Assembly (NCBI GenBank): GCA_963741525.1 | Contig: CAVUIW010000005.1 | Coordinates: forward strand, 124,001 to 188,000 | Source: JANNSX01 sp963741525 | Lineage (GTDB): Bacteria > Pseudomonadota > Alphaproteobacteria > Rhizobiales > Hyphomicrobiaceae | Direction: 5' to 3' | Length of the DNA stretch: 64,000 bases | In this document: in pieces, positions 17,596-27,616 of the stretch | Position numbering within the stretch: the stretch's first letter is position 1 | Layout: every line of letters begins with the position of its first letter | Program-made: the position numbers and the translations under genes | Notes under the pieces: model-generated | Seen by the model: only the letters and a program-made list of their open reading frames with translations | Told to the model about the DNA's origin: nothing | Database searches by the model: none

Positions 17596-18645
17596 TCACC
17601 TGGGTGGCGTCGAGGAGAGGAGATCCAGCGCCTCGCCCCAGGTGTCGGTCAGCAGGAAACCCTTGGGGAAAGGGTCACTCGGATCAACGCCGATCTGATG
17701 CAGACCGTGGATCCAGCCGCGGCCACTCACCGTGGTCAGCACCGCCGGCCGGTTGGCGACCCGCGCCTCGCCCACATACTCGACCTGGAAGCGCGAACCG
17801 ATGATGGAGCCCGCATCGACCTTGGCACCCGGTTTGACCTCGCCACGCGCGGCACGAACGGCCATGCGGGCCGCATTACCGGTGCCGCAGGGCGAGCGGT
17901 CGAGCCGGCCTGGCGGCAGCACGGTCGCGCCGACCGGATGGCCATCGTCCGCCCAATCGGTCAGCATGGTGTAGGAGATCCCCTTGATCTCCGGAATTTC
18001 GGGATGAACGATCTCGTGGGTCCGATTCAGCACTTGCTGCGTGCGCATGGCGATATCGACGAGCTTGCGGGCATTGGCCTTGTCGATCCTGAGGCCCAGC
18101 TGGCGCACATCGATGAGGGCGTAGAAACATCCGCCATAGGCGATATCGACCTTGATCGATCCGAGCCCCGGCACCTCGACGATCTGGTCGAGCGCCTCGA
18201 CGAAGGCCGGCGTCATGTCGAGGCGAACGCGCTCGCATTTGCCGTTGCGGCAAGTCGCGGTTGCCCGCACCAGACCCGCCGGCGTCTCGAGGGTGACGAC
18301 GGTTTCGGGCTCCTTCATCTCGACCATACCGGTTTCCGTCAGCACCGTCGTCACGCAGATCGAATTCGACCCCGACATGGCGTGAGCCTTGTCGGCCTGA
18401 AGGATGATGAAGGCCGCATCGGCTTCTGCCCGCGATTTCGGCACCAGGATGTTCGTCGACATCTGCGAGCAGCCGCGCGGCTCGAAGACCAGAAACCGGC
18501 GGAGGCTGTCGTCGACCTCGTTGAGATGCCTGAGCATGCCTGCGGGATTGCCGCCCGGAATGGCCGGCAGGCCGCCGGTCGCCACGCGCCCGACCTCGCC
18601 CTCGCAATGGGCGTCAACCATCGAGATCAATCGCTGAAAGCGCAT
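17596..18645 (-). CDS. Proline racemase superfamily enzyme, first catalytic Cys replaced
   Basis: 349 residues from the ATG at 18645, which has GGAGG upstream; a further ATG at 18672 is less likely. The fold signature is clear: MVDAHCEGEVGRVATGGLPAIPG and DRSPCGTGNAARMAVRAARGE with Cys253. At the usual MCGHG site (first catalytic Cys) it reads MSGSN (Ser91, Ser93). Classical proline racemases and 4-hydroxyproline epimerases have Cys/Cys, and trans-3-hydroxyproline dehydratases have Cys/Thr. The Ser/Cys arrangement with loss of the His makes the reaction uncertain; epimerase or dehydratase on a hydroxyproline-like substrate is possible. No hydroxyproline pathway genes adjoin it. Confidence 0.82.
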   Translation of the reverse strand: MRFQRLISMVDAHCEGEVGRVATGGLPAIPGGNPAGMLRHLNEVDDSLRRFLVFEPRGCSQMSTNILVPKSRAEADAAFIILQADKAHAMSGSNSICVTTVLTETGMVEMKEPETVVTLETPAGLVRATATCRNGKCERVRLDMTPAFVEALDQIVEVPGLGSIKVDIAYGGCFYALIDVRQLGLRIDKANARKLVDIAMRTQQVLNRTHEIVHPEIPEIKGISYTMLTDWADDGHPVGATVLPPGRLDRSPCGTGNAARMAVRAARGEVKPGAKVDAGSIIGSRFQVEYVGEARVANRPAVLTTVSGRGWIHGLHQIGVDPSDPFPKGFLLTDTWGEALDLLSSTPPR

Positions 18646-18733
18646 GCCAGCCTCCGGTGTCGGATTGGCCAAGCGATAAAGCGGCCGGGGCGCGAAGGCA
18701 ATGGCGGGCTGGCAAGCGGGCCGGAGGGCGGGA

Positions 18734-20062
18734 CTAAAGGATGAAGTCGCTCATGCGCAAACCGTCGCCATGGACGAGGAGTTCCACCTCGAAGCTCGGA
18801 TCATTGTCGTAGTCGACGGTGACCACCCACTTGCCCCCTTGCTTGCCGAACCAGACCCAGTCGGCATCGAAGGCGGTGAGGTCGATCTTGTCCTCGCCTG
18901 AATCGAACTGATAGATGCGGTCCCCTTGGCCCGCGGCGACGACATCGCGGTCGCCGTCCAGGCCCAGATAAATCGTGTCGGCACCGGCGCCGCCAACCAG
19001 GATGTCGGCGCCTATTGCTCCTTCAAGTCTGTCGTTCCCACTGCCGCCCGCCGCGAAATCGTTACCGCTTCCGCACCTAAGCACATCGTTACCCGAGTAG
19101 CCATACAGCCGGTCCTCTCCGTCTCCTGCGGTGAGCCTGTCGTCGCCCTTTTGGCCATCGAGCAGATTATCGGCTGAATTGCCGGTGATGATATCGTCGC
19201 CGCTACCACCTCGCGCGTTCTCGATCGTCACATTGTTCGCGATCGTGAAACCGCCGTTGATGCCTTCGGCGTAGCTGAGCCAGCCGCCGCCGCCCGGCTC
19301 GACCCGAAGCGTCGCGGCCCTGAGGTCGATGATGGCATCGCGCCCGTTCTCGAAGACAAACGTATCTGTCCCGCCGGTGTCCCAAATGCATCGCCAGTGG
19401 TTGGCACCGAGCTTATAGGTGTTGTTGCCGGTCTCGGCGGGCACCGCGCCATACATCTCTTGCAGCGCCGCGATGTCGAAGGCCATGGGGCCGGACACCT
19501 GGCCGATGGCCGACGAGGCGCTCAAGGTCAGGCGATTGGAGACGATGGTCATCAGAGAGTGGTTCAACCCGAAGGTTCCAGGATCGTCCGGATCGCCGTG
19601 CGCGACTCCAGGAAAGAGCCCTGTCCCCTGCGTGGTCGTATTCGGGTGATCCAGCCCCAAGGCATGGCCGATTTCGTGCAGAATCAACCAGAAGGCCTTA
19701 CCGCCAGGGGCGAGCGAGCCCGGCCAGAAATCGCGCGTGTAGTCGTAGAAGCCGTAGGTCTGACCAGCCTCGGGATAGTCGTGCCAAGCTGACCAGACAT
19801 GTTCGTGGGGGCGTGCTGACAACGCTTCTTCCGCCGTGAGCTTGTTCTCGATGATATCGGCGCTGGCCCGGCTGGATTCGACGAAGCGAACATCGCATAC
19901 GGCCTCGAAGGCCCGGAAAGCGGCGCTGAAGGCGTCGAGCTCGTGCGCTGTCCAGCCGGCGCCGAAGTCCGCGGCCATGTGGTAGGTGATGATGTTGTCC
20001 CTACCCGCCTCCCACCAACTCGTTCCCGCGAGAGCATCAACATATGGGTTGTCGATCGGCAC
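18734..20062 (-). CDS. Serralysin-like zinc metalloprotease with RTX repeats
   Basis: 442 residues, GTG start at 20062. The zinc motif HEIGHALGLDHP (His129, Glu130, His133, His139) and a downstream Met-turn (SLMTI, Met171) define an M10-type metalloprotease. Residues about 285-375 hold glycine/aspartate nonapeptide repeats (GGSGDDIITGNSADNLLDG and so on), the calcium-binding RTX region. The C-terminus ends in an aliphatic, acidic stretch (LRMSDFIL), as in type I secretion substrates. No N-terminal signal peptide is present, consistent with type I export. No ABC exporter or membrane-fusion gene is encoded nearby. Confidence 0.9.
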   Translation of the reverse strand: MPIDNPYVDALAGTSWWEAGRDNIITYHMAADFGAGWTAHELDAFSAAFRAFEAVCDVRFVESSRASADIIENKLTAEEALSARPHEHVWSAWHDYPEAGQTYGFYDYTRDFWPGSLAPGGKAFWLILHEIGHALGLDHPNTTTQGTGLFPGVAHGDPDDPGTFGLNHSLMTIVSNRLTLSASSAIGQVSGPMAFDIAALQEMYGAVPAETGNNTYKLGANHWRCIWDTGGTDTFVFENGRDAIIDLRAATLRVEPGGGGWLSYAEGINGGFTIANNVTIENARGGSGDDIITGNSADNLLDGQKGDDRLTAGDGEDRLYGYSGNDVLRCGSGNDFAAGGSGNDRLEGAIGADILVGGAGADTIYLGLDGDRDVVAAGQGDRIYQFDSGEDKIDLTAFDADWVWFGKQGGKWVVTVDYDNDPSFEVELLVHGDGLRMSDFIL

Positions 20063-20253
20063 CGGTGCGGCCTCGTGTCATTGCGCGTGCCGGGGGGAGC
20101 GCAAGGACCGTGCCAGTCGATTTTCAGTTGATGTCTTCGACCCGTATGTCCGATTGTCTTGTTGCGGATTGAAACGCCGATCCGCCGTGCGAAGTGCGGC
20201 TTTCGTCCATCAACCTTTCTGCTTCATCTTGATGGAACGCCGCGCAATCCCGA

Positions 20254-20868
20254 TCACGCAATGGACAATTGCCGGATCGGATTGACGCCCTCGATGGCGG
20301 CCACGCGCGATAACCATCCCCGGATGCCCGGATAGCGTGCGAGATCAAACTCGCCTTCGTCGGCCATGTGGGTATAGGCGAAGAGCGCGATGTCGGCGAT
20401 GGTAAATCCGGCATCCGTAAGGAAGGCATGCGAACAGAGCCGCCGCTCCATGACGTCGAGCGCCTTGTAGCCGCGCTCCATGATCTCGGGCAGGCGATCC
20501 TTATATTTCTCCTTGGCCTTGAGATAGCTGATCCAGTTCCGCGCCACGGCGATGTAGGGCTCGTGGCTGTATTGCTCGAAGAACAGCCATTCGTGGACGC
20601 GGGTCCGTGCAAGGCCCGGCGGCGGCAGGTAGCGCGTGCCTTCCGCGAAGTGTAGCAGGATGGCATTCGATTCCGTAATCACCGATCCGTCCGCCAACCG
20701 GACGATCGGCACCTTGCCATTGGGGTTGAGCGCCAGGAACTCAGGCGTCCGCGTCTCGCCGCCATTGCTGTCGATCTCGACCCAGCGGAAGGGCGCTTTC
20801 GCAAGCTCGAGAATCTGGCGGACCTTCCAGCAATTGCCGGAGCGGCTGAACCCGTAGGCGTCGATCAT
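20254..20868 (-). CDS. Glutathione S-transferase family protein
   Basis: 204 residues from the ATG at 20868, with GGAGGAG just upstream. The N-terminal thioredoxin-like domain shows YGFSRSGNCWKVRQILELAKAPFRWVEID and the glutathione-binding turn GKVPIVRLADGSVITESNAILLHFAEGT. The C-terminal helical domain follows with YTHMADEGEFDLARYPGIRGWLSRV. Overall it matches the bacterial GST superfamily (YfcG/beta-like). The substrate is unknown. Confidence 0.88.
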   Translation of the reverse strand: MIDAYGFSRSGNCWKVRQILELAKAPFRWVEIDSNGGETRTPEFLALNPNGKVPIVRLADGSVITESNAILLHFAEGTRYLPPPGLARTRVHEWLFFEQYSHEPYIAVARNWISYLKAKEKYKDRLPEIMERGYKALDVMERRLCSHAFLTDAGFTIADIALFAYTHMADEGEFDLARYPGIRGWLSRVAAIEGVNPIRQLSIA

Positions 20869-21050
20869 GGTGAACTCCTCCCCGGCTTTCTCGCGTCGAG
20901 CATTGTGCGGACTTGCGCCGAGGTCAAACAACGAGAGATGATCCCTCGAATGCCGAGCCGTTATCCTCGCCAACAAATGCAGAGGGGCGCACATGGGCGC
21001 CCCTCTCACACGCCAACTCGAACCAGGCTCGTTCTAGATTCTTGGCTTGG

Positions 21051-21121
21051 CGCACGTTCTACGGCGAACCGGTTTCCATCCCGGCCTTCGCCGGGACAAG
21101 CTTTTGCCTGAACGTGCTCAG
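21051..21121. repeat. Palindromic element at the stop codon of the repeat-protein gene
   Basis: Outer inverted ends GCACGTTC / GAACGTGC enclose GGCGAACCGG and an inner hairpin CCCGGCCTTCGCCGGG (21080-21095). Its last bases form the TGA of the adjacent minus-strand gene. It is related in layout to family A palindromes. Confidence 0.55.
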
Positions 21122-24100
21122 TCCTTAACCCACAGCTCCAACTGCGTCCGGCTGTCGATCGAGGACGAGCGCTCGTAGAAGACCTCGATACGCTCGAAGG
21201 CCCGGCGATTGCCAGTCACGTCGATGGCCCGCGTCGTCATATCGGGCCGCAGCCGGTCGTCGAGCGGACGCGCGTCCTTGTCGCCATTGCCGTACATCAT
21301 CGCGATGCCGGTCAGCCGGATCGCGCCGCCATTGGCGCGGACGCCGACGGCTCTCACCCGGCCGTCGCGCCGGGTCAGCTCGTAGACGACTTTGTCGGCA
21401 CGGCGGTCGACGGGGAGTGCATCGACCCGCCGCCAGCCGCCGCCGAAGGGCTCGTCCTTGGCTGTGTGGCCCCACAGCTCGACCTCGGCCGGCCGGCCGG
21501 ACCGGTCGACGGCGCGGTAGCCGAGTTCGACCGCCTGCAGGAATCGCGCGCGGCCCTTGAGCGGCACGGGCTCGGTCTGCTCGCCGGAATAGATGCGCTG
21601 GCCGATCTCGATCTCCTCGACATCGCCGGTCTGGTAGATGAGCTTCGCCCGGCGCAAGTCGATGTCGTTGCCGCGCACCCTGAGCAGCAACTGATCGATC
21701 CGGCCACCCACCGCGTCGATCTCGAAGATGTCGCGATCACGGCCGAGATCGACTCGATTCTTATCGAGCAGCACCCAGCTCGCATCGAGACGCGGAAGCT
21801 CGACATCGCGAGCGCCCCGTCCCCAGATCTCGACCTCCGACGGTTTGGCGCGGCGGCCACCGGCACGGTAGGCGATCTCGATCCGGTCGATGAAGCGCGG
21901 ACGGCCCTTGATCTCGATGATGGGGCTGTCCTCGCCGGCAAAGACCGTCTGGTCGATGTCGACCGCGTCGCGGTCGCCATTGCCGTAGACGATTTCCATG
22001 CCGGTGATCTTGAGGTCGCTCCGTTTGACGCGGACGATCAACCCGTCGTAGCGGCGATCCTCGGCGCCGATCTCGATCGACTGGCTGTCGCCGCCCGGAT
22101 CGAGCGATTGCTTGCCGATGAGCTGCCACTCCTTCGGCAGCGCCGGCGGCGCGGGCTCGGGTGCGATGCGGCCCCAGACCTCGACCTCGGCGCGGCGGCC
22201 GGTCCGGCCGAGCGCGCGCGTCACGATCTCGATCGACTGGAGCGCGCGCGCGCGCCCCTTCAGCTCGAGCATGCTGGTCTCCTCGCCGGCATAGAGGATG
22301 GAATCGACCGGCACCTCCTCCTCTTCGCCATTCGCATAGACGAGGCGAAGACGGCGGAGACGGACATCGTCGCGGCGGGCGCGCAGAACGAGCGCATTGA
22401 TGCGGCCGCCATCCGCGCCCAGATCGATGATCTGCCGCTCACGGCCGAGATCGACGGCCTGCTTGCCGAGCAATTGCCAATCCCGCGCCAGCGGCGGAAG
22501 CTCGCGCTCGGGCGCCTGGCGTACCCACACCTCGACCTCGGGCCGGCGCGTGCCGCGCGCTCCCGCGCGGTAGCGCAGTTCGACACCCTCGATATGGCGC
22601 GGGCGGCCCTTGATCTCGAAGATCTGCCCCTCCTCGCCAGCAGATAGCGCATCCTGGAATTCGACCTCGTCGGCCTCACCGTCACCGTAGAGTAAGGTGA
22701 GCCCACGCATCCTCAGATCGTCGCGGCGGACGCGCACGAGCACGGCATTGTAGCGGCCGAACTCGAGGCCCGTGGCGATCTGGGCGCGATCGCGCGCCGG
22801 ATCGAGCTCCTGCTTGCCGAGCAGCTGCCACTCCTTCGGCAGCGGCGGCGGTACGGGCTCGGGCGCCTGACGGGCCCACAGCTCGAGTTGAGCGCGGCGT
22901 CCTGCCCGGCCAAAGGCACGGGTGCGGACCTCGACCCGCTCGATGCGGCGCGGGCGGCCCTTCAACTCGACGATGGCACTATCCTCGCCGGCATAGACGA
23001 TGCCATCGAGATCAACGACATCCTCCTCGCCGTCGCGGTAGACGATGCGAAACGACCGGACGCGCAAGTCGTCGCGGCGGACGCGGAGCACCAGCGCATT
23101 GGCGCGTCCGAGATCGGGCCCCGCCTCGAAGGCCACCAGATCGGCACCGAGCTCCACCGCCTGCTGACCGACGATCTGCCAGTCGCGGGATAAGGGCGGC
23201 AACTCGGCTTCGGGCGCTTCGCGGCCCCAGACCTCGAGCTGGGCGGTCCTGCCGCCACGGCCGGGTCTGAGCCGCAGCTCGATCCGCTCGATGAAGCGCG
23301 CACGGCCCTTCAGCTCGACGATGGAGGCCTCCTCGCCGGCAGCAACCGGCTCGTCGAAGGCCACCTCCTCGGCATCGCCATTGCCGTAAACAACGGTCAT
23401 GCCGCGAACGCGCACGTCATTGCGGCGAGCCCGCAGCAGGATGGCATTGAAGCGGCCGCCCTCGCGGCCAATCTCGATCGACAAGCGATCCCCGTCGCCG
23501 GTCACCTCCTGCTTGGCGAGCGACTGCCACTCGCGCGACAAGGGCGGCAGCTCGGGCTCCGGCGCTTGCCGGCCCCAGGCCTCCAGAACCGCCGGCCGGT
23601 CCCCGCGGGCGATCGGGCGCAGGCGGAACTCGATCCTGTCGATGAAGCGCGGCCGGCCCTTGAGCTCGATGATCTGCGACTCCTCACCCGCGTAGAGCGG
23701 GCTGTCGAGCGCGAACTGCTCCTGCTCGCCGTTACCATAGATGACGGTGAAGCCGCGCAGCCGGACATCGTTGCGGCGGGCGCGCAGCACGAGCGCATTG
23801 ATGCGGCCGGCCTCCCGCCCGAACTCGATCACGGTGCTGTCGGCATTGGGATCGACGCTCTCCTGGCCGGCGAGCTGCCACTCGCGCGGCAGCGGCGGCA
23901 GCTCGACCTCGGGCGCCTGACGCGCCCAGATCTCGACTTGCGGCGTGCGGACCGAGCCGCGCTCGCGCTCATAGGTCAGCTCGATCCGGTCGATGAAACG
24001 AAAGCGGCCCTTAAGATCGATCGGCCGCGTCTCCTCGCCGGCCCGGAGTCGGCCGGTTGAAGCTCAGGTCCTCGGTCTCGCCATTGCCGTAGACGATGCG

Positions 24101-25022
24101 AAGCAGGCGCAGATTGACGGCGTCGCGCTTCACGCGGACGATGATCGCATTGTAGCGCCCATCATCGCGGCCGATGCGGATGACGTCGCGATCGCGCGCC
24201 ATGTCGACGCGCTGCTGACCGAGCAGGGTCCACTCGCGCGGCAGCGGCGGCAGCTCGACCTCGGGCGCAACGCGGCCCCAAACCTCGACGGTTGCCCGTC
24301 CGCGACCGCGCCGGCCCGTGTCATACACGAGTTCGACCTGGCGGATGGCGCGCTCGTCGCCGCGCAAGATCGATGACCTCCGTTTCGGAACCCGACGGAA
24401 GCTGGGCGCGCACGCGGTAGAGATCGCCTTCGCCATCGGCATAGATGACGCGCAGCTCGCGCAGGTTCACGTCGCCGCCGCGCACCCTGAGGACGAGGCC
24501 GTTGAACCGCCCCTCCTGCGCGCCGATGCGAATGACGTCGCGGTCGCGAGCCGCATCGACGGTGCCCTGGCCGAGCAGCAACCAGTCGCGGCCGAGCGGC
24601 GGCAGCTCGCGCTCGACGAGCTTCAGTGCGAAGACCTCGATCTCGGGCCGCTTGATGAGGGCGGTCAGGTTGCCACCGTAGAGCAGCTCGACGCGGGTAA
24701 TGTTGCGGCGACGGCCGGCGAGATCGAGCGGAACGGTTTCCTCGCCGGGGCGGATGGTCAGGTTCGAGACCGGGAGGTCCTGCGTGCTGCCGTCACCGTA
24801 GACGACGCGGGCGTTGAAGATCGTGACGGAGTTGCCGCTGACGCGGAACTTCAATGCCGTGTAGGGGCCGTCATTCCTGTTCAGCTTGATCACATCGCGG
24901 TCGATGCCCGGGCTCGCCTTCTGGCGGCCGAGCGATTCCCACTCCTGCGCCGAGGCGACACCCGGCACAATCCACACCAACGCCAGGACCAGCGCGGCAA
25001 CGACCTTCGACAAACGCGACAT
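21118..25022 (-). CDS. Secreted protein of eleven ~115-residue tandem repeats (DUF2541-like), with frameshifts
   Basis: About 1,300 residues when three frames are joined. The ATG at 25022 follows GGATGGGG and begins a signal peptide (MSRLSKVVAALVLALVWIVPGVASA). The mature chain is eleven copies of one unit. Each unit has a W-x-LLG-K/Q-x-V-D start, an IEIG-x-E-GR-x-NALVLR-x-RRDDVRLR centre, a VYGNG turn, an acidic AGE stretch, KGR-R-F-I-RIEL, and an E-V-WGR-x-APE-x-ELPPLP linker. Repeats 4-10 are the most alike; the first and last are most diverged. The unit resembles DUF2541-type beta-rich modules. Frames change near 24355 and 24060, inside repeats 2 and 3. Function unknown; a surface or periplasmic binding/scaffold role is only a guess. 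Confidence 0.8.
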
Positions 25023-25232
25023 GTGGAACCCCATCCAGACAGCGGCCGAGGACCGGCCGTGTTCCCATTTTCGGCACTAATTGCGGCACCTTAGTGTTGA
25101 TTGGAGCTCATCGCCAGCACTCGAAAGGCCGCCAACGCCGTTTTCCCCGCGCCTGTGGGAAGGCCGCCCCGCCTTGCGCCCCCTACACAGGGACTTAGGA
25201 TGACATGCCGCCCATTGCGTCGAAGGTCCAAG

Positions 25233-26630
25233 ATGATCGCCCGTCTGTCCCCTGATCGCCTCGCGACGGCGATCGCCGTGCTCCGCCAGAAGTTTGGCCC
25301 GCGACTCGAGACCGGCGCCGCGATCCGCACGCAGCACGCCCACACCCTCACCTGGGTGCCGAACGAGCCGCCGGACGCGGTGTTGTTCGCGGAAGAGCAG
25401 GGGGATGTCGTGGCGGCGGTCGAGATCTGCCGCGCGCATCGGCTGCCGATCATCCCCTTCGGGGCCGGCACATCGCTCGAGGGGCAGGTGAATGCGCCCA
25501 TGGGCGGGCTCTCGCTCGATCTGTCGCGCATGAACCGCATCCTCGCCGTCAACGAGGGCGATCTCGATGTCGTCGTGGAGCCGGGCGTCAGCCGCAAGCA
25601 AGTGAACGAGCATCTGCGCGACATGGGCCTGTTCTTCCCGGTCGATCCGGGCGCCGAGCATGCGAGCCTGGGCGGCATGGCCGCGACGCGGGCCTCCGGC
25701 ACCATGGCGGTGCGCTACGGGACGATGCGGGAGAACGTGTTGTCGTTGCGCGCGGTGATGGCCGACGGCAGCGTGGTGACGACGGCGCGGCGGGCGCGGA
25801 AGTCATCCGCTGGCTATGACCTGACGCGGCTTCTCGTCGGTGCGGAGGGAACCCTCGGGATCATCACGGAGCTGACACTGCGCGTCTACGGCATCCCCGA
25901 GACGATCCTCGCCGCCGTCTGCCCATTCAAGACGCTGGAGGGCGCCTGCAACACCGTCATCCAATCAATCCAGCTCGGGCTGGGGCTCGCGCGCATGGAA
26001 CTCATCGACGAGTTGCAGATCAGGGGTTTCAATATCCACTCTGGAACCAGCTTCGCCGAGCAGCCGACGCTGTTCCTGGAATTCCACGGGACGCCGGCAG
26101 GTGCCGCCGAGCAGGTCGTCCGCTTCCGTGAGATCGCGGAGAGCGAGGGCGCACAAGAGTTTGAGCAGGCGACGAGCCCAGAAGATCGCAACCGCATCTG
26201 GAAAGCGCGGCACGATGCCTATTGGTCGGCGAAGGCGCTACGCCCCGGCGCCGATCTTTTCGCGACCGATGTCTGCGTGCCGATCTCGCGATTGGCGGAT
26301 TGCATCCTCGAGACGCGGCGCGATCAGGAGGTGCATGGCATCGTCGCGCCCATGGTCGGCCATGTTGGCGATGGCAATTTCCATCTAGTGCCGCTGTTCG
26401 ACAAGACGGACGCGGCCGAGGTCGCCAAGATCAAGGCGTTCACGCATCGGTTGGTCGAGCGCGCCTTGGCGATGGGCGGCACCTCCACCGGCGAGCACGG
26501 CATCGGCCAGGGCAAGATCGGCTATATGGCGGCCGAGCACGGGCCGGGGTTGTCGGTGATGCGGGCGATCAAGCAGGCGTTGGACCCGGAGGGGCTGCTC
26601 AATCCGGGGAAAGTGGTGCCGGACATGTAG
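25233..26630 (+). CDS. FAD-linked oxidase, D-lactate dehydrogenase/GlcD type
   Basis: 465 residues from the ATG at 25233 (GAAGG upstream). The FAD-binding PCMH domain has PIIPFGAGTSLEGQVNAPMGG and DPGAEHASLGGMAATRASGTMAVRYGTMRENV. The C-terminal FAD-oxidase domain has APMVGHVGDGNFH and GGTSTGEHGIGQGK, the conserved motifs of D-2-hydroxyacid dehydrogenases that feed electrons to the respiratory chain. No GlcE/GlcF genes adjoin, so a stand-alone D-lactate (cytochrome) or D-2-hydroxyglutarate-type enzyme is favoured. Substrate not resolved. Confidence 0.88.
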   Translation: MIARLSPDRLATAIAVLRQKFGPRLETGAAIRTQHAHTLTWVPNEPPDAVLFAEEQGDVVAAVEICRAHRLPIIPFGAGTSLEGQVNAPMGGLSLDLSRMNRILAVNEGDLDVVVEPGVSRKQVNEHLRDMGLFFPVDPGAEHASLGGMAATRASGTMAVRYGTMRENVLSLRAVMADGSVVTTARRARKSSAGYDLTRLLVGAEGTLGIITELTLRVYGIPETILAAVCPFKTLEGACNTVIQSIQLGLGLARMELIDELQIRGFNIHSGTSFAEQPTLFLEFHGTPAGAAEQVVRFREIAESEGAQEFEQATSPEDRNRIWKARHDAYWSAKALRPGADLFATDVCVPISRLADCILETRRDQEVHGIVAPMVGHVGDGNFHLVPLFDKTDAAEVAKIKAFTHRLVERALAMGGTSTGEHGIGQGKIGYMAAEHGPGLSVMRAIKQALDPEGLLNPGKVVPDM

Positions 26631-26704
26631 TCTGGTGCTGAGTGACGCATCGCCTCCCGAAGCCCAGAGCGCTATTCGATCTGATGGAATCAGATCGGCG
26701 CTCT

Positions 26705-26767
26705 AGGTTGTTGGTTTTGAGCACTTTCTTTCGACCAACCGGTTTCCACTTGGTCGGAAAGTGCTCT
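26705..26767. repeat. Dispersed palindrome (family A), copy 3
   Basis: Near-identical to 5389-5451: GAGCACTTTC / GAAAGTGCTC ends around CGACCAACCGGTTTCCACTTGG. It fills most of the gap between the FAD oxidase and the convergent hydratase gene; nothing else is seen in 26631-26833. Confidence 0.75.
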
Positions 26768-26833
26768 AGCGTGGCGAGGTGCGGACTTGCGGCGCTGGGC
26801 TTCCCCCGGATCAAGTCCGGGGTCAGCGCCAGC

Positions 26834-27616
26834 CTACGCCCACGGCGCCGGCCGCCTGGCGAGGAACGCCTCGATCCCCGCCTTCGCCTCCTCGCTCTCC
26901 CAACGGTCGGCGAGCTGTTCGATGGAGTAGGCCACCAGGCTGTCGGCCGGATTGCGGGCCAGGTGCTTGGCGAGCGCCTTGGCATGCGCGGCGGCTCCCG
27001 GCGCGCACTGCAGCGCGGCCGCGACCTCGGCCTCGACCGCCGTATCCAGCGCATCCGGCGCCACCACCTCGCTCACCAGCCCGAAGCGCAGCGCGCTGGC
27101 GGCACCGAACGGTTTGGCATTGAGGAACGTCTGCCGGGCAAAGCCCTCGCCAATGCGGCGGATCACGAAAGGCCCGATGGTCGCCGGGATGAGGCCGAGC
27201 CGCGTCTCGCTCAGCGCGAACTTGGCCTCGCTCGAGGCAATGACGATGTCGGCGACCGCCATCAGCCCGATGCCGCCGCCATAGGCCGGCCCCTGCACCC
27301 GGGCGATGAGCGGTTGCGGCAAATCGTCGAGCGATCGCAGCATGCGCGCGAGCACGCTCGCCTCCTCGATGCGGCCCTGCCGGTCCTTCGCCCACTGCTC
27401 CTGCATCCAGGTCAGGTCCGCGCCGGCCGAGAAGCTCTTGCCCTCGCTGGCGAGGATGACGGCACGAATTTTTTGGTCGCCGGCGATGGACTTCGCCGCC
27501 GCCGCGAGCTCCCGGATCATGGTGGCGTTCATGGCGTTGTGCTTATCGGCGCGGATCATCGTCAGTCGCGCGACGCCGCGCGCGTCCGTCTCGAGCCGGA
27601 TGGTCTCGTAGGTCAT
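26834..27616 (-). CDS. Methylglutaconyl-CoA hydratase (enoyl-CoA hydratase family)
   Basis: 260 residues. Crotonase motifs are present: GKSFSAGADLTWMQ (oxyanion hole) and GPAYGGGIGLMAVADIVIASSEAKF (second oxyanion and catalytic region). SETRLGLIPATIGPFVIRRIGE is typical of the leucine-pathway subgroup. Its start overlaps the HMG-CoA lyase stop by ATGA. Within an ivd-mccB-mccA-hmgL cluster the expected step is hydration of 3-methylglutaconyl-CoA to HMG-CoA. This is the last gene of the operon. Confidence 0.87.
   Translation of the reverse strand: MTYETIRLETDARGVARLTMIRADKHNAMNATMIRELAAAAKSIAGDQKIRAVILASEGKSFSAGADLTWMQEQWAKDRQGRIEEASVLARMLRSLDDLPQPLIARVQGPAYGGGIGLMAVADIVIASSEAKFALSETRLGLIPATIGPFVIRRIGEGFARQTFLNAKPFGAASALRFGLVSEVVAPDALDTAVEAEVAAALQCAPGAAAHAKALAKHLARNPADSLVAYSIEQLADRWESEEAKAGIEAFLARRPAPWA

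Noticed and set aside
21118..25022. CRISPR array or DNA-level satellite
   Set aside because: The periodicity is ~345 bases of protein-coding repeats with diverged codons, not short direct repeats with spacers.
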